A stretch of 9,733 bases of DNA from NCBI GenBank assembly GCA_035288405.1, contig DATEAK010000066.1, forward strand, positions 1 to 9,733, given 5' to 3'. The first letter of the stretch is position 1. Each line of letters begins with the position of its first letter. Below are positions 7,741-9,733 of this stretch, in pieces. This DNA comes from JACPSX01 sp035288405 [NCBI: bacterium] (GTDB taxonomy: Bacteria; JACPSX01). Both the position numbers and the translations under genes were made by a program. Below the pieces are notes generated by a model. It saw only the letters and a list, made by a program, of their open reading frames with translations, searched no databases and was not told the DNA's origin.

Positions 7741-8241
7741 TTGCGGCGTCTTCTCATTGGTGTGGCTTCAGTCGTTTTCATCGCAATCCTCATAGGTGTT
7801 TATTTCCTGGTCTACAGGGGAAACTCAGGGCCGATTCAACCAATCGCCTTCAGTCATAAGATCCACGCCGGCGATTATGAAATCCCCTGCCAGTACTGTC
7901 ATGCCGGCGCCCGGCGTTCTCCTGTTTCCGGAATCCCATCCGTGGAGCGTTGCATGGGCTGTCACAAGATTGTGGGCGCCGACAAGCCTGAAATCATCAA
8001 GCTAAAAAGCTACTGGGACCGCAAAACGGCAATCCCCTGGGTTCGGGTCTATCAACAACCCGGTTATGTCTTTTTCACCCATGAGCCCCACATTCGCAGG
8101 GGAATTGAATGCCAGAACTGTCACGGCCCCGTGCAAACGATGGCGCGGGTCTATGAGGCGGTAAAGCTGAACATGAGTCGTTGCGTTGATTGCCACAAAC
8201 AAAACAAGGTCAGCGTGGACTGTTATATATGTCATCGATGA
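7741..8241 (+). CDS. Pentaheme c-type cytochrome, ActA-like subunit of alternative complex III
   Basis: A 166-residue periplasmic multiheme cytochrome with one N-terminal membrane segment (about residues 4-24) and five CxxCH heme motifs: CQYCH (50-54), CMGCH (71-75), CQNCH (124-128), CVDCH (148-152) and CYICH (161-165). The paired FSHKIH (37-42) and FTHEPH (112-117) segments supply distal His ligands, as in cytochrome c3/c7-like folds. The start is TTG 7741, chosen because AGGAGGAG (7729-7736) lies just upstream and it precedes the membrane segment directly. Five hemes plus a single anchor, followed by a MopB-like lipoprotein whose ATG overlaps this gene's TGA (ATGA at 8238-8241), fits the ActA-ActB order of alternative complex III; ActA is pentaheme whereas QrcA of the related Qrc complex is hexaheme. 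It would pass electrons from quinol oxidation to a periplasmic acceptor. Confidence 0.88.
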   Translation: MRRLLIGVASVVFIAILIGVYFLVYRGNSGPIQPIAFSHKIHAGDYEIPCQYCHAGARRSPVSGIPSVERCMGCHKIVGADKPEIIKLKSYWDRKTAIPWVRVYQQPGYVFFTHEPHIRRGIECQNCHGPVQTMARVYEAVKLNMSRCVDCHKQNKVSVDCYICHR

Positions 8242-9733
8242 GGGAATCGGGCATGGGGGGCATCGACCGCAGGGATTTCTTGAAAGCCATCGGCGTGGGA
8301 GGAGCCACAGTCGCTTTGTCCGGTTGCTCTCAGGCCCCGGAAAAGATCATACCGTACCTGGTCCCTCCCGAGAACCCACACCTGGGACTTTCCCTGTGGT
8401 ATGCCACGACTTGCCGGGAGTGTCCGGCAGGCTGCGGCTTGCTCGTGCGCACTCAGGACGGCCGTGCCCTCAAGGTAGAGGGAAACCCATCCCATCCTCT
8501 AAACCAGGGACGCCTGTGTGCCCGAGGGCAATCTTCCCTCCAGGGTCTCTATAATCCGGACCGGATCCGTCAACCCCAGTGGAAAAAGAGCGATGGTTCC
8601 TTTGAACCCATCGACTGGGCCCAGGCGGAAAAAATCGTGGCGGAGAGGCTTGCAACGTTTGTCCAGCAGGGTAGCTCCGCCAAGGTGGCTTGTGTAACGC
8701 CCCTATTGACGGGAACCCTGGACCGATTGTTCGACAACTGGCTGGCGGGTCTGGGATCCAAACTGCGCTATTCCTACGAAGCTTTCTCTTATGAACCCGT
8801 GCGAGCAGCCAACCGGCTCACCTTCGATCAAGACGCGATTCCGTCCTACGACCTTTCTCAGGCTCACATGATCCTCTCCTTTGGCGCGGACTTTCTGGAG
8901 ACTTGGGTTTCTCCTGTGGCTTACAGCGCCCAATACGCCCGCATGCGAACGTTCCGCAACGGCACCGTGGGCACCTTTGTCCACGTGGGACAACGTATTT
9001 CCTTGACCGGGGGGAATGCGGACGAATGGATCTCCGTGAAGCCCGGAGCCGAGATTTTCGTAGCCTTGGGAATGATCCGAGAGATTCTGGCGCAGGGGGC
9101 GGGGTCCTCACTGCCCGCAGCGGAAAAGGAGATGATTGCCCGACTCGTGGAGCCGTTCGATCCGAAAACCGTGGAGTCCCGCACCGAGGTGCCATCTCAA
9201 ACTCTCAAGCGCCTGGCTCAACAATTCGCAAAGTCTCAACCGGGCCTCGCCCTCGGCGGAGCCGTAGCAGGCAGCGGGCAGAATGCCACGGCAACGATGG
9301 TCGCAATCAATCTCCTGAACTATGTGGCCGGCAACGTTGGCCGCACGGTCAACTTCGGTTCTCCGTCAAGCCTGGGACGGCTCTCCACATATCAGGACAT
9401 GCTGGGCCTCATCGATCGCATGAATCGAGGAGAAGTGGAAGTTCTTCTCCTTTACCAGGTAAATCCACTGTTCACTCTCCCCGAGAACAGCCGCTTCCAG
9501 GAAGCGATGGCCAAGGTTCCCTTGATCGTGAGCCTAAGCAGCTTCCTGGACGAGACCACAGCCAAGGCTCACGTCATCTTGCCGGACCATGCACCCCTGG
9601 AAAGCTGGGGAGACTTTTCTCCACAAGAAGGGGTCCGCAGCTTGATCCAACCGGTGATGAAGCCTCTGTTCGACACGAAAGCCGCCGGAGACACTTTGAT
9701 CTCGATTGCCCGCCAAGTAGGAGGCAAGCCGGC
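8238..9733 (+). CDS. Molybdopterin-oxidoreductase-like Tat lipoprotein, ActB-like (3' partial)
   Basis: Open from ATG 8238 to the right edge (498 codons visible), with a start overlapping the stop of the pentaheme gene; ATG 8253 is an alternative start. The N-terminus has a twin-arginine motif DRRDFLK (10-16), a short hydrophobic stretch and a lipobox LSGC with Cys30, indicating Tat export and lipid anchoring. A [4Fe-4S] motif of the MopB family follows: Cys59-x2-Cys62-x3-Cys66-x27-Cys94, then ARG. Later segments (LSFGADFLETW with SPVAYSAQYA, then LTGGNADEWISVKPG) resemble ActB of alternative complex III and QrcB-type proteins, in which the catalytic molybdenum site is lost. Whether the ferredoxin-like B2 half is fused, as in ActB, cannot be seen. 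The likely role is an electron-transfer scaffold in a quinol:cytochrome oxidoreductase; a genuine Mo enzyme such as a polysulfide reductase-type subunit is the main alternative. Confidence 0.82.
   Translation, partial: MRESGMGGIDRRDFLKAIGVGGATVALSGCSQAPEKIIPYLVPPENPHLGLSLWYATTCRECPAGCGLLVRTQDGRALKVEGNPSHPLNQGRLCARGQSSLQGLYNPDRIRQPQWKKSDGSFEPIDWAQAEKIVAERLATFVQQGSSAKVACVTPLLTGTLDRLFDNWLAGLGSKLRYSYEAFSYEPVRAANRLTFDQDAIPSYDLSQAHMILSFGADFLETWVSPVAYSAQYARMRTFRNGTVGTFVHVGQRISLTGGNADEWISVKPGAEIFVALGMIREILAQGAGSSLPAAEKEMIARLVEPFDPKTVESRTEVPSQTLKRLAQQFAKSQPGLALGGAVAGSGQNATATMVAINLLNYVAGNVGRTVNFGSPSSLGRLSTYQDMLGLIDRMNRGEVEVLLLYQVNPLFTLPENSRFQEAMAKVPLIVSLSSFLDETTAKAHVILPDHAPLESWGDFSPQEGVRSLIQPVMKPLFDTKAAGDTLISIARQVGGKP

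Noticed and set aside
7592-7795. 67-codon open frame before the pentaheme cytochrome
   Set aside because: Poor ribosome site, overlaps the real gene by 55 nt, and its composition is unlike a protein.

Overview
The window reads as ordinary chromosomal DNA of a Gram-negative bacterium with a respiratory lifestyle. The signs are moderately GC-rich coding sequence, a Tat-type lipoprotein signal, periplasmic c-type cytochromes, CCA-encoding tRNA genes, and TTG starts behind strong Shine-Dalgarno sequences. The alternative complex III/Qrc-like cytochrome module suggests one of the lineages that carry such complexes (for example Desulfobacterota-, Nitrospirota-, Methylomirabilota- or Acidobacteriota-like groups). 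The sequence alone does not let me choose among them.

Region 1 (1-3520, + strand) is the end of a peptide/nickel-type ABC importer operon: a family 5 solute-binding protein cut by the left edge, then two DppB- and DppC-like permeases, with 10 nt between each pair of genes. No ATPase genes follow. Region 2 (3598-3736) is a tRNA-Leu(GAG) gene behind a consensus sigma70-type promoter. Region 3 (3790-4287) is a promoter, a structured leader of about 140 nt, and a small secreted protein of unknown function.

Region 4 (4435-6164) is a translation cluster: seryl-tRNA synthetase (TTG start), then tRNA-Ser(UGA) only 12 nt after the stop codon, tRNA-Ser(GCU) and tRNA-Arg(ACG). The enzyme and two of its substrates are probably co-transcribed. 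Region 5 (6165-6806) holds an AT-rich leader with possible mini-ORFs and a stand-alone CheY-like protein. That protein has lost the acidic pair, the phosphoacceptor Asp and the catalytic Lys, so it is a pseudo-receiver.

Region 6 (6871-9733) is a respiratory locus. A monoheme cytochrome c on the - strand is divergent from a pentaheme cytochrome (ActA-like), whose stop overlaps the start of a molybdopterin-oxidoreductase-like Tat lipoprotein (ActB-like) that is cut by the right edge. The 351-nt divergent region has an FNR/CRP-type palindrome and a probable - strand promoter. The most interesting items are the degenerate receiver, the ActB-like subunit with an intact C-x2-C-x3-C-x27-C cluster motif, the leader of the small secreted protein with a possible anti-Shine-Dalgarno element, and the unusual N-terminal segment of the solute-binding protein. 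I see no clear sign of a wholly new multigene system, CRISPR array, prophage or insertion sequence.
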